From: an uncultured Bartonella sp.
Lineage (GTDB): Bacteria; Pseudomonadota; Alphaproteobacteria; Rhizobiales; Rhizobiaceae
Direction: 5' to 3'
DNA: 58,640 nt
NCBI RefSeq assembly: GCF_945285465.1
Contig: NZ_CALYQK010000007.1
Coordinates: 1 to 58,640 of the forward strand
The notes beneath the pieces are model-generated. The model worked only from the letters and a program-made list of their open reading frames with translations, searched no databases and was not told where the DNA came from. Shown piece by piece: positions 57,458 to 58,640 of the stretch. The position numbers and the translations under genes are program-made. Each line of letters starts with the position of its first letter. Positions within the stretch are counted from its first letter, which is position 1.

Positions 57458-58390
57458 ATGGTTTTGAATCTTTTCATGCTCTTTCGTTATGTTTACCAAC
57501 ATATTGGGTTCGTTTTTGGCAAACAGAATTCGTTGGCCTGTATCGTCTGTCTCGTTTTATCAGTTGGGGCACCTATCTTGCCGGCACAAGCAAAACAAGC
57601 AGACGAAGTTCCCGAAGGTGCCAAGATTATCTCGATTGGCGGGGCAGTGACAGAAATTGTCTATGCACTGGGGGCAGAAAAGCAGTTGATTGGGCGCGAT
57701 ACAACGAGCAGCTACCCGAAAGAGGCTCAGGAACTCCCTGATGTCGGTTATATGCGAACTTTATCGCCAGAGGGCATATTGTCGTTGGAACCGGAAGCCA
57801 TTTTGTTCGATCAGTCAAGTGGCCCTGCTTCAACAATAGAGATTCTCAGAAATGCTACGGTACCCATGGTGGAAATACCCGAGCATTTCTCGCGCGAAGG
57901 TATTAATGAAAAAATATCAAAAATTGGCTATGCGCTGCATCGACAACCCCAAGCTCAAGCGTTGATAAAGAAAACCGACGACGAGTTTGCAAAAAATGAT
58001 GCACTTTTAGCCAAATATAGCGGCAAAAAACGCATTCTTTTTGTCCTTTCGGTGCAGAATGGAAGGCTTATGGCAGCCGGAAACAACACCGCGGCCGATG
58101 GCATTATCAAGCTTTCGGGTGCAACCAATGCGGTAAATGGTTATGACGGTTATAAACTTTTAACCGATGAAGCAGTGATTTCGGCCGCACCTGATCTTAT
58201 TTTGATGATGGGACACGCCCGCATAAGTGCAACCACTGATGATATCTATAATATACCAGCGATCGCGACCACGCCAGCCTATAAAAACAAAGCGATAAAA
58301 CAAATGGATGGTCTTTATCTGCTTGGTTTTGGCCCACGTACGCCGCTTGCAGTACGGGAAGTTATCACTGCTCTCAATAAAGACGAGTGA
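57458..58390 (+). CDS. hutB: Haem ABC-transporter substrate-binding protein
   Basis: 310-residue periplasmic binding protein. A signal peptide with a long N-region ends near PAQAKQADE; the mature part has ISIGGAVTEIVYALG, a PDVGYMRTLSPEGILSLEPE block, and the conserved GFGPRTPLAVREV end of the HmuT/HutB haem group. It should hand haem to HutC. The ATG at 57458 is followed by a second in-frame ATG at codon 7. Confidence 0.93.
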   Translation: MVLNLFMLFRYVYQHIGFVFGKQNSLACIVCLVLSVGAPILPAQAKQADEVPEGAKIISIGGAVTEIVYALGAEKQLIGRDTTSSYPKEAQELPDVGYMRTLSPEGILSLEPEAILFDQSSGPASTIEILRNATVPMVEIPEHFSREGINEKISKIGYALHRQPQAQALIKKTDDEFAKNDALLAKYSGKKRILFVLSVQNGRLMAAGNNTAADGIIKLSGATNAVNGYDGYKLLTDEAVISAAPDLILMMGHARISATTDDIYNIPAIATTPAYKNKAIKQMDGLYLLGFGPRTPLAVREVITALNKDE

Positions 58391-58392
58391 GG

Positions 58393-58533
58393 ATGATGCC
58401 ATTTTTCATGAACGAGCGGAGCAGTTTAAGCTGTAACAACAAGAAAACAGCAAAACAGTTTTATTGTTTTACTATTCTTGTTTCGTTTGCAACATTAACG
58501 GTTTTTTTCTACCAGCAGAGCCAGTCAATATGA
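58393..58533 (+). CDS. Small single-span membrane ORF coupled to hutC
   Basis: 46-codon frame with GAGG just before the ATG (58393; a second ATG follows). It encodes a cytosolic basic head (NERSS...NNKKTAKQ) and one hydrophobic span (FYCFTILVSFATLTVFF), then QQSQSI. The stop TGA overlaps the hutC start (ATATGACG). I do not recognise a family. It may be a leader that couples HutB and HutC translation or a true small subunit; a chance frame is also possible. Confidence 0.5.
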   Translation: MMPFFMNERSSLSCNNKKTAKQFYCFTILVSFATLTVFFYQQSQSI

Positions 58534-58640
58534 CGATGTCAATGTTTCCGGCCCAATCGGTAAAAGGCGACCGCAGCCAATATGGCCGCTTGGCAATTGC
58601 TGTTTTAATCATCGTGCTTTTTATATATATCTATTGTGGT
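58530..58640 (+). CDS. hutC: Haem ABC-transporter permease, N-terminal part (cut by window end)
   Basis: First 37 codons only. MTMSMFPAQSVKGDRSQYGR is followed by the start of a hydrophobic span (LAIAVLIIVLFIYIYCG). Position after hutB and the start of a membrane span fit the FecCD-type permease HutC. The ATG overlaps the stop of the 46-codon frame. The rest, and a likely hmuV ATPase gene, lie outside the window. Confidence 0.7.
   Translation, partial: MTMSMFPAQSVKGDRSQYGRLAIAVLIIVLFIYIYCG

Overview
The window reads as a chromosomal segment of a low-to-moderate GC alphaproteobacterium of the order Hyphomicrobiales (Rhizobiales). Gene content and order (rpsF-rpsR-DUF2232-rplI, purF followed by an SDR, TIGR02301 protein, rpoZ-rel-pyrE, DUF2062-acpS-lepB-rnc-era-recO, hut haem locus) fit the Bartonellaceae/Brucellaceae branch. 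A Bartonella-like organism that still makes haem under low oxygen (HemN, FnrN-type regulator) and also imports it is my best inference; the species cannot be fixed from this sequence alone. No rRNA, tRNA, CRISPR array, prophage or complete insertion sequence was seen.

Layout: 0.3-2.7 kb, fatty-acid synthesis (fabD-fabG) and a PAP2 phosphatase, minus strand. 3.0-5.5 kb, ribosomal operon rpsF-rpsR-DUF2232-rplI ending in a strong terminator. 5.6-13.3 kb, plus-strand housekeeping genes cfa, dnaB, radA, cvpA, purF and an SDR. 13.3-17.3 kb, an accessory island: a SAMHD1/YwfO-like HD phosphohydrolase and a small YwgA-like partner (minus strand), bracketed by two ~213-bp, ~89% identical direct repeats and decayed sequence. 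17.3-26.8 kb, mostly minus strand: psd-pssA, an Atm1-type ABC exporter, a LysM protein, a LOG-family protein, RarD-like and DUF421 membrane proteins, cysS and an SRAP protein. 27-35.2 kb: two exported small proteins, a HAD hydrolase, a dihydroorotase-type amidohydrolase, ygfZ-HD-PTP (plus strand), panC-panB and a GlcG/HbpS-type exported protein. 35.6-47 kb: recO-era-rnc-lepB-acpS-DUF2062, then an MFS exporter, hemN and an fnrN-type regulator, then pyrE-rel-rpoZ. 47-53 kb: NYN protein, family-5-like uracil-DNA glycosylase, smpB, dapA, a lytic transglycosylase and a BON-like membrane protein. 53.7-58.6 kb: haem-uptake locus hutA-hemP-hemS-hutB-(46-aa ORF)-hutC, with hutC cut by the window end.

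The most unusual points are: (1) the repeat-flanked HD/YwgA-like pair, whose HD gene carries an in-frame amber codon that cuts the conserved N-terminal RDPxH...FQR segment from its start; (2) a shared TGA-N9-TCATGT element in front of both hutA and hemP, matching the RirA IRO-box pattern; (3) an unlisted 46-aa single-span membrane ORF coupled to hutC; (4) a block of low-oxygen/haem genes (hemN, fnrN-type) plus an MFS gene lying between pyrE and the DUF2062-to-recO operon.
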